Notes under the pieces: generated by a model | What the model was told of the DNA's origin: nothing | Seen by the model: only the letters and a program-made list of their open reading frames with translations | Databases searched by the model: none | Position numbers and translations under genes: made by a program | Source: Arthrobacter beigongshangensis | Lineage (GTDB): Bacteria > Bacillota > Bacilli > Bacillales_A > Planococcaceae | Direction: 5' to 3' | Length of the DNA stretch: 64,000 nucleotides | Assembly (NCBI RefSeq): GCF_016820585.1 | Contig: NZ_JADHDX010000003.1 | Span: 124,001 to 188,000, forward strand | Part shown: positions 8,911 through 18,022 of the stretch, in pieces | How positions within the stretch are numbered: the first letter of the stretch is position 1 | Layout: every line of letters begins with the position of its first letter

Positions 8911-9999
8911 ATGGGAAAACACATAATCGACATTACATTAAGTGAAACAAAAAAGCAAAAACCGTTATCCGATCAATTGGAATTTGGAAGAGTATTTACA
9001 GACCATATGTTTATTGCGGATTACACGGAAGGGCAAGGCTGGGGTGGGCATCGAATCGTTCCCTATGCACCGATTGCATTAGATCCAGCGGCTACTGTTT
9101 TTCACTACGGTCAATCTGTATTTGAAGGCATGAAAGCCTATGTAGGTAAGGATGGTAAGGTTCTCTTATTCCGTCCAGAGGAAAATATGCGTCGTATGAA
9201 TCTGTCATGTGATCGCTTATGTATGCCTCAATTTACGGAGCAAAGTGCAATTGAAGCATTGGAGGAACTGTTAGTCATTGATAAAGAATGGATTCCTACA
9301 GCCGAGGGTACATCATTATACATACGCCCATACATGATCGCAACTGAGCCTTATTTAGGTGTAGCACCAGCGAGAAAATATCAATTCGTTATTATTCTTT
9401 CCCCAGTTGGATCGTATTATAAGGAAGGTATTCACCCGGTTAAAATTTTGGTTGAAGATGATTATGTGCGTGCGGTTGCAGGCGGAACTGGGATGGCGAA
9501 AACGGCTGGTAACTACGCATCTGGTTTAAGAGCGCAGGAAATTGCTGATCGAAAAGGCTATTCTCAGGTGCTATGGTTGGACGGAGTGGAACGAAAATAT
9601 ATTGAAGAAGTGGGTAGTATGAACGTCTTCTTTAAGATTAACGGCGAAGTAATAACACCTGCTTTGAATGGTAGTATTTTAGAGGGAATAACGAGAAAAT
9701 CGATTATCCAGCTATTAAAGCATTGGGATATTCCGGTCATTGAGCGTAAAATTTCGGTTGAAGAAATTTACGAAGCAAACCGTGCAGGCACTTTAGAGGA
9801 AGCATTCGGAACTGGGACGGCAGCTGTCGTATCTCCGATTGGTGAGCTGAATTGGCGTGATGAAAAGCTAGTCGTTAATAACGGCGATATTGGCAGTTTA
9901 TCGGAAAAACTATATAACGAGTTAACGGGTATTCAGTACGGTAAAATAGCAGATCCATTTGATTGGGTTGTTGAAGTTGTAGAACCGGCTAAGGCGTGA
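8911..9999 (+). CDS. ilvE: Branched-chain amino acid aminotransferase
   Basis: A 362-residue fold-type IV, PLP-dependent aminotransferase for the last step of Leu, Ile and Val synthesis (and first step of their breakdown). The PLP lysine lies in the GGTGMAKTAGNYA region near residue 200, and the phosphate-binding segment GTGTAAVVSPIG is near residue 302. ATG has GGGAG upstream. It is monocistronic with its own leader hairpin and its own terminator. Confidence 0.94.
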   Translation: MGKHIIDITLSETKKQKPLSDQLEFGRVFTDHMFIADYTEGQGWGGHRIVPYAPIALDPAATVFHYGQSVFEGMKAYVGKDGKVLLFRPEENMRRMNLSCDRLCMPQFTEQSAIEALEELLVIDKEWIPTAEGTSLYIRPYMIATEPYLGVAPARKYQFVIILSPVGSYYKEGIHPVKILVEDDYVRAVAGGTGMAKTAGNYASGLRAQEIADRKGYSQVLWLDGVERKYIEEVGSMNVFFKINGEVITPALNGSILEGITRKSIIQLLKHWDIPVIERKISVEEIYEANRAGTLEEAFGTGTAAVVSPIGELNWRDEKLVVNNGDIGSLSEKLYNELTGIQYGKIADPFDWVVEVVEPAKA

Positions 10000-10012
10000 T
10001 GAATATTGGACG

Positions 10013-10044
10013 AAAAGGGTAGCTCCATAGGGGGCTACCCTTTT
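10013..10044 (+). terminator. Terminator after ilvE
   Basis: AAAAGGGTAGC paired with GGCTACCCTTTT, 13 bases after the stop. Confidence 0.9.
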
Positions 10045-10113
10045 GTTGTGCCAGTCGTTGGGTGAATTGCATATAGTAATGATGCATCTATAGGCAAAAT
10101 GGAAGGGGATTAC

Positions 10114-12180
10114 GTGGACAAATCATCTGAAAATGACAGGCAGATTGTCGCTGGAAATAGCAAGGATCGGCAGTTGGAACAGTATCGTGTGGATAACTTT
10201 GGCAAGAAGATGACGACCAATCAAGCGATGAAAGTTTCGAATGACGAGGAGTCGTTAAAAGCAGGGGTGCGCGGTCCGACGTTAATGGAGGATTTTCATT
10301 TCCGGGAAAAAGTGACGCATTTTGACCATGAACGAATTCCGGAGCGAGTTGTTCATGCGCGAGGATATGCGGCGCATGGGGAATTTGAATTGTATAAGTC
10401 GATGAAGGAATTTACAACAGCGGGATTTCTACAGGAACCTGGAACGATTACGCCTGTATTTACTCGTTTTTCGAATGTTGTAGGTAGCTCAGGATCGGCA
10501 GACACCGTACGGGATGTTAAGGGGTTCGCTGTAAAGTTTTATACGGAACAAGGGAATTATGATCTTGTTGGTAATAATATTCCGGTGTTTTTCATTCAGG
10601 ATGGATTGAAGTTTCCAGATTTGATTCATGCAATTAAGCCTGAGCCCCATAATGAAATACCGCAAGCTTCCTCCGCACATGATACATTTTGGGATTTCGT
10701 TGCTAACAATCAAGAATCAGCACATATGATTATGTGGCTAATGTCAGACCGAACAATTGCAAAAAACTTTCGCATGATGGAAGGATTCGGCGTTCATACT
10801 TTTCGATTTGTCAATGCACAGGGAATATCTAGATTTGTGAAGTTTCACTGGAAGCCTTTGCTTGGCGTCCATTCACTTGTGTGGGATGAAGCACAAAAAA
10901 TATCTGGTAAAGATCCTGACTTCCAACGACGTGATTTATGGGAGTCCATTGAACATGGCAATTTTGCTGAGTATGAGCTTGGCGTCCAAATGATCAATGA
11001 AGAAGACGAATTCATGTTTGATTTTGATATTTTGGATGCGACGAAACTATGGCCAGAAGAGATTGTCCCTGTTCAGATATTCGGCAAGATGACGCTAAAT
11101 CGCAATGTAGATAATGTTTTTGCGGAAACAGAGCAAGTGGCTTTTCATCCTGGCAATGTAATCCCGGGCATTGATTTTACGAATGATCCGCTCCTGCAAG
11201 GAAGGCTGTTCTCTTATTTGGATACGCAGCTGATTCGACTTGGGGGACCAAACTTCACGGAAATTCCGATTAACCGCCCTGTTTGTCCATTTCATAACAA
11301 TCAACGCAATGGGTACAGCCGGCAAACGATTAATGTTGGGCAAATCAGCTATCATAAAAATTCGCTTGCGGATAACACACCGTCGACATCTACGGCACAA
11401 GAAGGCGGATTTGTTCATTATGCAGAAAAAGTAGAGGGGCGTGTCATTCAAGCACGCAGTGAGTCGTTTAAGGATTTCTTTTCACAGGCGAGGCTTTTCT
11501 GGAACAGTATGTCGCCTTGGGAGAAGCAGCATATTATTGATGCGTTCACCTTCGAAGTTGGCAAAGTGAAAAGCAGGAGTGTCCGTCAGCAGGTAGTCGA
11601 TATGTTTGCACATGTGGATAGGGAGATGGCAACGCTGATTGCAGAAGGCGTTGGCGTAAACCCACCAACTGCCGAACAGTCTACTGTCACAGCGTCATCA
11701 CCAGCGCTGAGTCAGGCTAATACGCTACACGTGCCGCAGACGCTGAGGGTTGGTGTGCTAATCGGTAATGATTTTAATGGTGCGGAAGTGAAGGCAGCTG
11801 TGCGGACGTTTAGGGATTATGGAGTCACGGTTGATATTGTTGGTGAAAAGTTAGGGACTGTGCAAGGGGCAGATGGGCTAAAAGTAATGGTAAATGAGAC
11901 GTTTTTGACGACGGATCCTGTGTTGTTTGATGCATTGTATGTTGTGGGCGGAACTGCGACTAATCAAGCAAAGTTTAACTATGATATTGAGTATTTTATT
12001 GATGAGGCATTTAAGCATTTCAAGCCGATTGGTTTTGCAACAACAGGTTTGCCATTTTTTGAAGCATCGGATGCAAAAGCAGGGCCGGGCATTGTCTTTG
12101 CGAGCGATAATCCAAATTTTGATCAAGAATTTGTGAAGGCAATTGCGCAGCAGCGGTTTTGGGATAGGCAGGTTTATTAG
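10114..12180 (+). CDS. Large-subunit (clade 2, HPII-type) monofunctional catalase
   Basis: A 688-residue heme catalase that breaks down hydrogen peroxide. The distal His is in RVVHARGYAAHG near residue 80, the essential Asn in LVGNNIPVFF, and the proximal heme-ligand Tyr in RLFSYLDTQ near residue 370. After the core, a Pro/Ser/Thr-rich linker near residue 535 leads to a C-terminal DJ-1/PfpI-like domain (LRVGVLIGNDFNGAEV), as in E. coli HPII and Bacillus KatE. GTG at 10114 has GAAGGGGA directly upstream; an ATG at 10099 in frame is weaker. An inverted repeat overlaps the stop codon. In Bacillus this class is often under sigma-B control; no such promoter could be confirmed. Confidence 0.93.
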   Translation: MDKSSENDRQIVAGNSKDRQLEQYRVDNFGKKMTTNQAMKVSNDEESLKAGVRGPTLMEDFHFREKVTHFDHERIPERVVHARGYAAHGEFELYKSMKEFTTAGFLQEPGTITPVFTRFSNVVGSSGSADTVRDVKGFAVKFYTEQGNYDLVGNNIPVFFIQDGLKFPDLIHAIKPEPHNEIPQASSAHDTFWDFVANNQESAHMIMWLMSDRTIAKNFRMMEGFGVHTFRFVNAQGISRFVKFHWKPLLGVHSLVWDEAQKISGKDPDFQRRDLWESIEHGNFAEYELGVQMINEEDEFMFDFDILDATKLWPEEIVPVQIFGKMTLNRNVDNVFAETEQVAFHPGNVIPGIDFTNDPLLQGRLFSYLDTQLIRLGGPNFTEIPINRPVCPFHNNQRNGYSRQTINVGQISYHKNSLADNTPSTSTAQEGGFVHYAEKVEGRVIQARSESFKDFFSQARLFWNSMSPWEKQHIIDAFTFEVGKVKSRSVRQQVVDMFAHVDREMATLIAEGVGVNPPTAEQSTVTASSPALSQANTLHVPQTLRVGVLIGNDFNGAEVKAAVRTFRDYGVTVDIVGEKLGTVQGADGLKVMVNETFLTTDPVLFDALYVVGGTATNQAKFNYDIEYFIDEAFKHFKPIGFATTGLPFFEASDAKAGPGIVFASDNPNFDQEFVKAIAQQRFWDRQVY

Positions 12181-12208
12181 GGAGGAATGCAGTTCAATTC
12201 CTCCCTAA
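12177..12208 (+). terminator. Perfect inverted repeat at the catalase stop codon
   Basis: A perfect 12-bp stem (TTAGGGAGGAAT/ATTCCTCCCTAA) with loop GCAGTTCA. It begins inside the catalase stop and runs into repeat copy B. There is no T-run, so it may be an RNA processing or repeat-associated hairpin rather than a terminator. Related hairpins with a CAGTTCA-like loop occur near 28.6 and 40.1 kb. Confidence 0.5.
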
Positions 12209-12237
12209 TAAAGTCTCCGGCGGATGTCACGGATTAA
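12207..12237 (+). repeat. Dispersed structured repeat, copy B (left half only)
   Basis: Conserved box (GTCTCCGGCGGATGTCAC, one change from copy A) plus GGATT, directly following the catalase hairpin, which takes the place of the left hairpin. It lies about 110 bases before the next start codon, in the same direction. Confidence 0.7.
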
Positions 12238-12346
12238 AAGAAATGCCGCCCTAAGTAGGTATTTGGGGCGGTGTTTCTTTATCTCGCTAAAGAGTCTGAA
12301 AATGATGTATACTGGATTGTATATGAAAAAAAGGAGATGATTCAAT

Positions 12347-13156
12347 ATGATAACAACACTAATTTTCGATTTAGACGATACATTACTATGGGATAAAAAA
12401 AGTGTGGCGACGGCGTTTCGGAAGACGTGTGAACGGGCGGCGCAGGTGCATGCTGCTGTTGATCCGGTAGAGCTTGAAGAAGCGGTTCGGGCAGTGGCAA
12501 AGGATTTATATGCTGCATATGATACATATGAGTTTACAAAAATGATTGGCATTAATCCATTCGAAGGGCTTTGGGGTACGTTTGACGACGCTGCGGAATC
12601 CTTTCAGAAGATGAAGGAGATTGTGCCAGGGTATCGCCGCGAAGCATGGACAAAAGGATTGCAAAGGCTTGGAATTAAGGATATTGAGTTAGGTAGTGAG
12701 TTGGCGGAATTATTCCCTGCGGAGCGGAAAAAGTATCCTTTCTTATACGAAGAAACGTTTAGTGTGTTAGATAAGTTAAAGGGTGCCTATCAACTTGCAT
12801 TATTAACGAATGGCTCGCCGAGCTTACAGCAGACAAAGCTAGAAATTACGCCTGAAATTGCTCCTTATTTTGACCATATCGTCATTTCGGGTGCATTCGG
12901 TAAAGGGAAGCCGGACGTGTCAATTTTTCATCATGTACTAGAAACTTGCGGTGTCACAGAAGGTGAAGCGTTGATGATTGGTGATAATTTGATGACGGAT
13001 ATTTTAGGTGCGTCACACGTAGGGATGCGCTCGGTTTGGATTAACCGAGAAGGTATGGAGCTGGCAGAGGGCAGCACGCCGACGTATGAGATTGATAATT
13101 TGGAGAAGCTGTTCCCAATTTTAGAGACGTTAACGAAGGAGGAGGCCATCCGATAA
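12347..13156 (+). CDS. HAD family hydrolase (YjjG/YsbA-like)
   Basis: A 269-residue HAD-superfamily phosphatase. Motif I is FDLDDTLLW at residues 7-15 (catalytic Asp pair), motif II LLTNGSP near residue 152, the motif III Lys in FGKGKPD, and motif IV IGDNLMTDI near residue 212. A large helical cap between residues 20 and 110 fits the type I cap group with YjjG-like nucleotidases and phosphoglycolate phosphatases. The substrate is unknown. ATG is preceded by AAAAGGAGATG. Monocistronic. Confidence 0.85.
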   Translation: MITTLIFDLDDTLLWDKKSVATAFRKTCERAAQVHAAVDPVELEEAVRAVAKDLYAAYDTYEFTKMIGINPFEGLWGTFDDAAESFQKMKEIVPGYRREAWTKGLQRLGIKDIELGSELAELFPAERKKYPFLYEETFSVLDKLKGAYQLALLTNGSPSLQQTKLEITPEIAPYFDHIVISGAFGKGKPDVSIFHHVLETCGVTEGEALMIGDNLMTDILGASHVGMRSVWINREGMELAEGSTPTYEIDNLEKLFPILETLTKEEAIR

Positions 13157-13189
13157 GGAGGCTTCTTTTTTTATGAGGGTATTCGCGGA

Positions 13190-13475
13190 CTGTCAGAGTA
13201 ATTTGGTGAACTGTAAGGGTAATTCGGTGAACTGTAAGAGAAAACGGTAAAACTGTAAGAGAAAGTACTGAAACTGTAAGAGTATTCGCGGACTGTCAGA
13301 GTAATTCAGTGAACTGTAAGAGAAAACGATAAAACTGTATGAGCAGGTATTGAAACTGCAAGAGTATTCGCGGGCTGTCAGAGTAATTTGGTGAACTGTA
13401 AGAGAAAGTGATAAAACTGTATGAGAAAGTACTGAAACTGCAAGAGTATAGACGGACTGTCATGGAAATCTATGA
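13190..13475. repeat. Phased tandem repeat, 21-bp unit in an 82-bp superrepeat
   Basis: Fourteen degenerate units beginning CTGTAAGAG or CTGTCAGAG start at 13190, 13211, 13232, 13253, 13274, 13293, 13314, 13335, 13356, 13375, 13396, 13417, 13438 and 13457. Spacing is 21 bases, except that every fourth step in the regular part is 19, giving an 82-base superperiod repeated from 13211. No open reading frame spans it because the 19-base steps break the frame. It lies between convergent HAD and serA genes. Function unknown. Confidence 0.9.
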
Positions 13476-13504
13476 TTCTACGCCAATACCTAATTCAACC
13501 CCAT

Positions 13505-13556
13505 AAAACCCCACTTCATCGCCCAAAAGCATTCTTGGGGATGAAGTGGGGTTTTT
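13505..13556. terminator. Bidirectional terminator between HAD gene and serA
   Basis: A 16-bp stem (AAAACCCCACTTCATC with GATGAAGTGGGGTTTT) flanked by T-runs on both strands, ending 14 bases from the serA stop. Confidence 0.9.
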
Positions 13557-13569
13557 CGATCAACACAAA

Positions 13570-15156
13570 TTAAAGATCAATTGCAATTACATCATAAATA
13601 TCTTCAAGCTCTTTTAATCGTTCGACGTTTGTTTTTTCTACATGATGATCGACAGTTAGCATCATGATTGCATTGCCGCCAACTGTTGACCGGCCAACTT
13701 GCATTGTTGCGATATTGATATTCTCGACGGCGAGCAATGTGCCAACGCGTCCTATTGCACCTGGTTGGTCCTTATGCTTGATGAACAGTAGGTGACCCTC
13801 AGGACTAATATCTACCAGATTATCGTCGACTTTGACGATACGAGCGCCTAGTCCGTTTAGTAGCGTTCCAGAAACGCGCCGCACGCCGCTTGCTGTTGTC
13901 ACTTCAACAGTTACCAGGTTAGAGAAGCCTTTTGTCGTAGATGTCTTGTGTTCATTCACCTTGATACCAAAACGCTCTGTCAAAAACTTAGCATTGACGT
14001 CGTTAACATGGTTGCCTAGGTTACGTGTTAGCAAACCTTTCAAAGTGTTGCGTGTCAATGGACGAACGTCCGACTCAGCAAGATCACCAGAGTAGTAAAT
14101 GTTCACTTCTTCAATTACTTTATTAGATAGACGAGATAAGAAAATCCCAAGTTTTTCTGCCAAGTCAAAGAAGGGCTCAATTTTAGCCAATACTTCCTTC
14201 GATACGGACGGTAGATTCACGGGATTGCGAACCGTACCTCCACTGAAGAAATTGACAACGTCGCGGCTGACATCGATTGCGACGCTTTCCTGTGCTTCGA
14301 TTGTGCTTGCGCCTAAATGTGGTGTCGCAATGACTTCTGGCAATGTCAGTAGCTTGTGACCGACAAACGGCTCTGTTTCAAAGACGTCGAGTGCAGCTCC
14401 TGCTACTTTCTTCGCAACAATTGCATCGTACAATGCGTCTTCGTCGATAATACCACCGCGTGCACAGTTCACAATTTGCACGCCGTCCTTCATAATTTCA
14501 AATGCTTCTTTATTAATCATATGCTTTGTTTCTTTCAATAAAGGTGTATGGACGGTAATGAAATCAGCTGCTCTAAGCACTTCTTCGACTGTACCTAACG
14601 TGATACCCATTTTCTTCGCTTTTTCCTCTGTTAAAAATGGATCGTAAGCAATGACGCTCATTCGTTGTCCTTTCGCCCTTGCAGCTACTTCTGCACCGAT
14701 TCGTCCAAGGCCAACAACACCGAGTGTTTTATTTTTTAATTCCACGCCGATGAATGATTTACGATCCCATTGCCCATTTTTTAATGAATTAAAGGCTTGT
14801 GGGATTTTACGAGCGAGTGACATAAGCATAGCGATTGTATGTTCAGCTGCTGAGTTTGTATTGCCATCAGGAGCGTTGACAACGATAATTCCTCGCTCCG
14901 TTGCGGCATCTAAGTCGATATTATCAACGCCAACACCTGCACGTCCAATGATTTTTAGATTAGTTGCTTTTTCGATGATTCCGCGTGTGACCTGTGTTTG
15001 GCTTCGGACGATTAATGCATCAAACTTTTCGATTTTTTCAGCGAGTTGTTCTGGTGTATTTGTTGTATCTATGACAATATTAAAACCTTCTGCTTGTCGT
15101 AATGGAAAAATACCGTCTTCACTTAGTGGGTCACTGATGAGTATATTAAAAGCCAT
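13570..15156 (-). CDS. serA: D-3-phosphoglycerate dehydrogenase
   Basis: A 528-residue enzyme for the first step of serine synthesis, oxidising 3-phosphoglycerate with NAD+. Domains in order are substrate-binding, NAD-binding (Rossmann GLGRIGAEVA near residue 150), the catalytic Arg/Glu/His set (HLGAS near residue 281), an allosteric substrate-binding domain, and a C-terminal ACT domain (residues about 455-528) for serine feedback. Length matches the long Bacillus form. It begins right after the aminotransferase stop with AAGGAGTG upstream, and belongs to the T-box operon. Confidence 0.95.
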   Translation of the reverse strand: MAFNILISDPLSEDGIFPLRQAEGFNIVIDTTNTPEQLAEKIEKFDALIVRSQTQVTRGIIEKATNLKIIGRAGVGVDNIDLDAATERGIIVVNAPDGNTNSAAEHTIAMLMSLARKIPQAFNSLKNGQWDRKSFIGVELKNKTLGVVGLGRIGAEVAARAKGQRMSVIAYDPFLTEEKAKKMGITLGTVEEVLRAADFITVHTPLLKETKHMINKEAFEIMKDGVQIVNCARGGIIDEDALYDAIVAKKVAGAALDVFETEPFVGHKLLTLPEVIATPHLGASTIEAQESVAIDVSRDVVNFFSGGTVRNPVNLPSVSKEVLAKIEPFFDLAEKLGIFLSRLSNKVIEEVNIYYSGDLAESDVRPLTRNTLKGLLTRNLGNHVNDVNAKFLTERFGIKVNEHKTSTTKGFSNLVTVEVTTASGVRRVSGTLLNGLGARIVKVDDNLVDISPEGHLLFIKHKDQPGAIGRVGTLLAVENINIATMQVGRSTVGGNAIMMLTVDHHVEKTNVERLKELEDIYDVIAIDL

Positions 15157-16317
15157 TTAAACCAACACTCCTTCATTTACATAGATTTGTTGTGCCGCCG
15201 CAACGCCTGTGCCTAATGTAATTTGTTTGCCGACTTTGAGTAAGCCGATTTCAATCATACTAATCGTCTGAAGAACGTCTGCTGGCGAGCAATAGCCCAT
15301 ATGACCAACACGGAATATTTTGCCGCTTAAATGCTGTTGTCCGCCTGCTACTGTGAGCCCGAACTCTTGTTTAACTACTTTTCTGAATGCCTCAGCGTCA
15401 AAGTCCTCTGGTTGAACAGCCGTTACAGTAGGAGCAGCGTCGGCGTCAGTTGTTAATAAAGGAATACCGAGTGCTTTGAAAGCTGCACGTGTCATGTTCA
15501 TCATTAATGTATGTCGCGCATACACTTGCTCCAAGCCTTCTGCCGCAATCAATTCAAGCACTTGCTGTAAGCCGAATAATAAAGAAACGGCCGGTGTAAA
15601 AGGTGTTGCATCATTTTGAAGATTATCACGGTATTTTGTGAGATCTAAGTAAAAGCCTCGTTTTGTATTTGATTCGATAACAGTCCATGCACGTTCACTT
15701 GCTGCGACGAACGTCAGACCAGCCGGTAGCATAAATGCTTTCTGAGAGCCCGTTACCATAATGTCGATTCCCCAAGCATCCATTTCTGTTTGCACACCGC
15801 CGACACAAGATACGCCATCGACGACGATGAGCGCATCTGATACTTCGCGGACTGCCGTTGCTAGCTCGTGGACAGGATTCAAAATACCTGTAGAAGTTTC
15901 GCAATATGTAGAGAAGACAGCTTTAATCGTTGGATTCGTCTGTACATATTGTTTAACGTCTTCTGCCTGGAGTGCTTGACCCCATTTCACATCTAAGCGA
16001 TGGACTTTAATGCTATACGCGTTACAAATTTTCGTGAAACGATCACCAAATGCCCCTGTGACAACAACGAGTACTTCATCGCCTGGCTGAACGATATTGA
16101 CAACAGCTGCTTCTAAGCCTGCTGTTCCACTGCCTGTAATGACTGCAACATCTTGTGTTGTACCAAAGATTTGTTGAAGGCCAGGTTTGACAGACTTCAC
16201 TATAGCTGACACTTCTTTCCCACGGTGCCCAAGCATTGGTTGGCTCATCGCTCGTTGCACACTTGGCGGAATCGGACTTGGTCCTGGAATTCTTAGAAAC
16301 TGTTGATCTTGTAACAT
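15157..16317 (-). CDS. Class V aminotransferase (serine-pathway alanine-glyoxylate type)
   Basis: A 386-residue PLP-dependent class V aminotransferase. The opening RIPGPSPIPPSV and the PLP lysine in VTGSQKAFMLP near residue 195 fit the alanine/serine-glyoxylate and type-2 phosphoserine aminotransferase group. It is the first gene of a two-gene operon with serA, behind a T-box leader that appears to read a serine codon. It is therefore inferred to act as phosphoserine aminotransferase, although it is not a classical SerC sequence. Start ATG has AGGAGGAG upstream. Alternative roles are purine catabolism (PucG-like) or glycine/serine exchange, but the operon argues against these. Confidence 0.88.
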   Translation of the reverse strand: MLQDQQFLRIPGPSPIPPSVQRAMSQPMLGHRGKEVSAIVKSVKPGLQQIFGTTQDVAVITGSGTAGLEAAVVNIVQPGDEVLVVVTGAFGDRFTKICNAYSIKVHRLDVKWGQALQAEDVKQYVQTNPTIKAVFSTYCETSTGILNPVHELATAVREVSDALIVVDGVSCVGGVQTEMDAWGIDIMVTGSQKAFMLPAGLTFVAASERAWTVIESNTKRGFYLDLTKYRDNLQNDATPFTPAVSLLFGLQQVLELIAAEGLEQVYARHTLMMNMTRAAFKALGIPLLTTDADAAPTVTAVQPEDFDAEAFRKVVKQEFGLTVAGGQQHLSGKIFRVGHMGYCSPADVLQTISMIEIGLLKVGKQITLGTGVAAAQQIYVNEGVLV

Positions 16318-16354
16318 ACTGTTCTCCTCCTAATGAATGGTTTTATTAATAAAA

Positions 16355-16489
16355 ATCAATTACGCCTCGGCGTAATTGCGTCTGGATTTTGAATTGAGCA
16401 AGCTCGATTAATTCCTTTCAAAATCCGTGACATCCGCCGGAGGCTTTATTTTTATTCAGCAGGAACTTGAACTTCTGCTGAATAAAAAT
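16355..16489 (-). repeat. Dispersed structured repeat, copy C (full, compact)
   Basis: Read on the minus strand it has a left hairpin with a 14-bp perfect stem (TTTTTATTCAGCAG/CTGCTGAATAAAAA), the box GCCTCCGGCGGATGTCAC, a long stem GGATTTTGAA/TTCAAAATCC, and a right hairpin AATTACGCC/GGCGTAATT. It sits between the T-box terminator and the ribosome-binding site of the aminotransferase gene, so it forms part of that mRNA leader. Confidence 0.85.
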
Positions 16490-16765
16490 AAAAAAAGCCT
16501 TCCGTCCCTTACAAATAATTGTAAGGGGCGAAAAGCTAGATTAGCTCACGCGGTACCACCCTGATTTACTGTCAGCAACTATATACACAATCTGACAGTC
16601 TTCGTTAGCATGCTTAACGGGCATGTGGCGGATTGGCTTACTGCAAATTTCAGCCTCTCAATTCCGAAGTGCTACTTTACGTTGAAATCACTGATTCACA
16701 CCATCCATCAGCTCTCTTAAGATTTCATCACTTAAAGCCTGTCTTCATCATTACATTTTGAATTG
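16490..16765 (-). promoter_or_regulatory. T-box riboswitch, probable serine type
   Basis: On the minus strand the T-box sequence AGGGTGGTACCGCG (plus-strand 16549-16562) is exact. It is followed by a terminator stem (16503-16530) and a T-run. Upstream lies a Stem I region with AGAGAGC and a GGTGTGAATC segment. The most likely specifier codon is AGC (serine) at plus-strand 16671-16673, followed by A as usual. Uncharged tRNA-Ser would allow read-through into the aminotransferase-serA operon. T-box identity is firm; the codon is inferred. Confidence 0.9.
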
Positions 16766-16783
16766 TTATTGAATTTAGAACTT

Positions 16784-16811
16784 ATCATAACAAATGAAAA
16801 ACAAATGTCAA
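16784..16811 (-). promoter_or_regulatory. Sigma-A promoter of the T-box-serA operon
   Basis: TTGACA and TATGAT with 16-base spacing on the minus strand, just upstream of the T-box leader. Confidence 0.8.
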
Positions 16812-16855
16812 GCATCTATTTCACTTTAATGCGCTAAAACATTAAAAAAGTTTTT

Positions 16856-16869
16856 TGTAAGCGCTTTAA
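16856..16869. promoter_or_regulatory. Possible CcpA (cre) site
   Basis: TGTAAGCGCTTTAA matches the cre consensus TGWAANCGNTNWCA at all but one position. It lies between the serA operon promoter and the oxidoreductase gene. Confidence 0.4.
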
Positions 16870-16972
16870 ACGGAAAATATTCGAAAAAACGAATGTTAGA
16901 GTCGGATTGGTAGAGGAATTTTGTTAGGAGCGGTATCATTTTATATGACAATGAATTAAGGAGTGAATTCAA

Positions 16973-17974
16973 ATAAAGACATTCAATTCGATTCCATTAT
17001 CTGTGTTGGATCTTGCACCTATCAATGTGGGAAGCAATGCCACGCAGTCGTTTAAAAATAGTGTTGAACTTGCGCAACATGTAGAGAGCTGGGGATTTAA
17101 TCGCTACTGGCTAGCTGAGCATCATAATATGCCGGGCATCGGCAGTTCCGCCACATCTGTACTGATTGGACATATTGCTGGTGCAACGAAAAAAATTCGT
17201 GTTGGCTCTGGAGGCATCATGTTGCCAAATCATGCACCGCTTGTCATAGCAGAGCAATTCGGTACGCTTGAATCAATGTATCCAGGGAGGATTGACTTAG
17301 GATTAGGACGTGCTCCTGGCTCAGATCAAGCTACAGCCTATGCGTTACGCCGTACTTTACAAAGTACTGGTGATGATTTTCCGGAACAGTTGGCTGAGCT
17401 ACAAGCGTATTTTGAGCCGAATCGCGTCGCCCGTGTTCGCGCATTCCCTGGCGAAGGACTCGATATACCAATTTGGTTACTCGGTTCAAGTGGTTTCAGT
17501 GCACAGCTTGCCGCGCAGGAAGGCTTGCCATTTTCCTTTGCCAGCCATTTTGCACCGGCCTATGTATTACAGGCTTTGCAGCTGTATCATCAAAACTTTA
17601 AACCATCGAAATTTTTGCAAATACCTTACGCGATGCTTGGCATAAATGTCATTGCTGCAGAGACGGATGAAAAAGCTCACTGGCTGGCAACTTCACAACA
17701 GCAGCAATTCCTGAGTTTAACAAGAGGTATGCCAACACAATTACAACCACCAATCGATAACATTAACGAGGTATGGTCAGCGCAAGAGCGAGCCTCTGTT
17801 GAGCAAACCCTCGATCCACGTTCAACAATTGTCGGTAGTCCCGAAACGGTTAAGCGGAAATTGGAGAGCTTTATTCAAGAAACGAAGACCAATGAGTTAA
17901 TTATTAATTCGCAAATTTTTGATCAGCAAGCTCGTTTACGCTCCTATGAAATTATTGCAGAGATGATGGACTGA
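16973..17974 (+). CDS. Luciferase-like (LLM class) flavin-dependent oxidoreductase
   Basis: A protein of about 333 residues in the bacterial luciferase-like FMN oxidoreductase family (YhbW/YddN-like). It has the LSVLDLAPI opening strand, AEHHNMPG and a central [22 protein letters not shown] signature stretch (quoted here only to its family). The start is abnormal. The ribosome site AAGGAG at 16958-16963 is followed nine bases later by ATA, in frame, where ATG would be expected. The first conventional start, GTG at 17003, would delete the first barrel strand and has no ribosome site. It is either an ATA-initiated gene or one damaged by a point change. Confidence 0.75.
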   Translation: MKTFNSIPLSVLDLAPINVGSNATQSFKNSVELAQHVESWGFNRYWLAEHHNMPGIGSSATSVLIGHIAGATKKIRVGSGGIMLPNHAPLVIAEQFGTLESMYPGRIDLGLGRAPGSDQATAYALRRTLQSTGDDFPEQLAELQAYFEPNRVARVRAFPGEGLDIPIWLLGSSGFSAQLAAQEGLPFSFASHFAPAYVLQALQLYHQNFKPSKFLQIPYAMLGINVIAAETDEKAHWLATSQQQQFLSLTRGMPTQLQPPIDNINEVWSAQERASVEQTLDPRSTIVGSPETVKRKLESFIQETKTNELIINSQIFDQQARLRSYEIIAEMMD

Positions 17975-17983
17975 AATATCAAA

Positions 17984-18022
17984 TACAAAGCCCACAAGTC
18001 GTCATGGCCTGTGGGCTTTGTA
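17984..18022. terminator. Bidirectional terminator
   Basis: TACAAAGCCCACA/TGTGGGCTTTGTA stem between convergent genes, abutting the M23 gene stop. Confidence 0.8.

Noticed and set aside
13190-13475. The tandem array was considered as a CRISPR array or as a repeat-coding gene.
   Set aside because: There are no unique spacers, the unit is degenerate and the 19-base steps break any reading frame.
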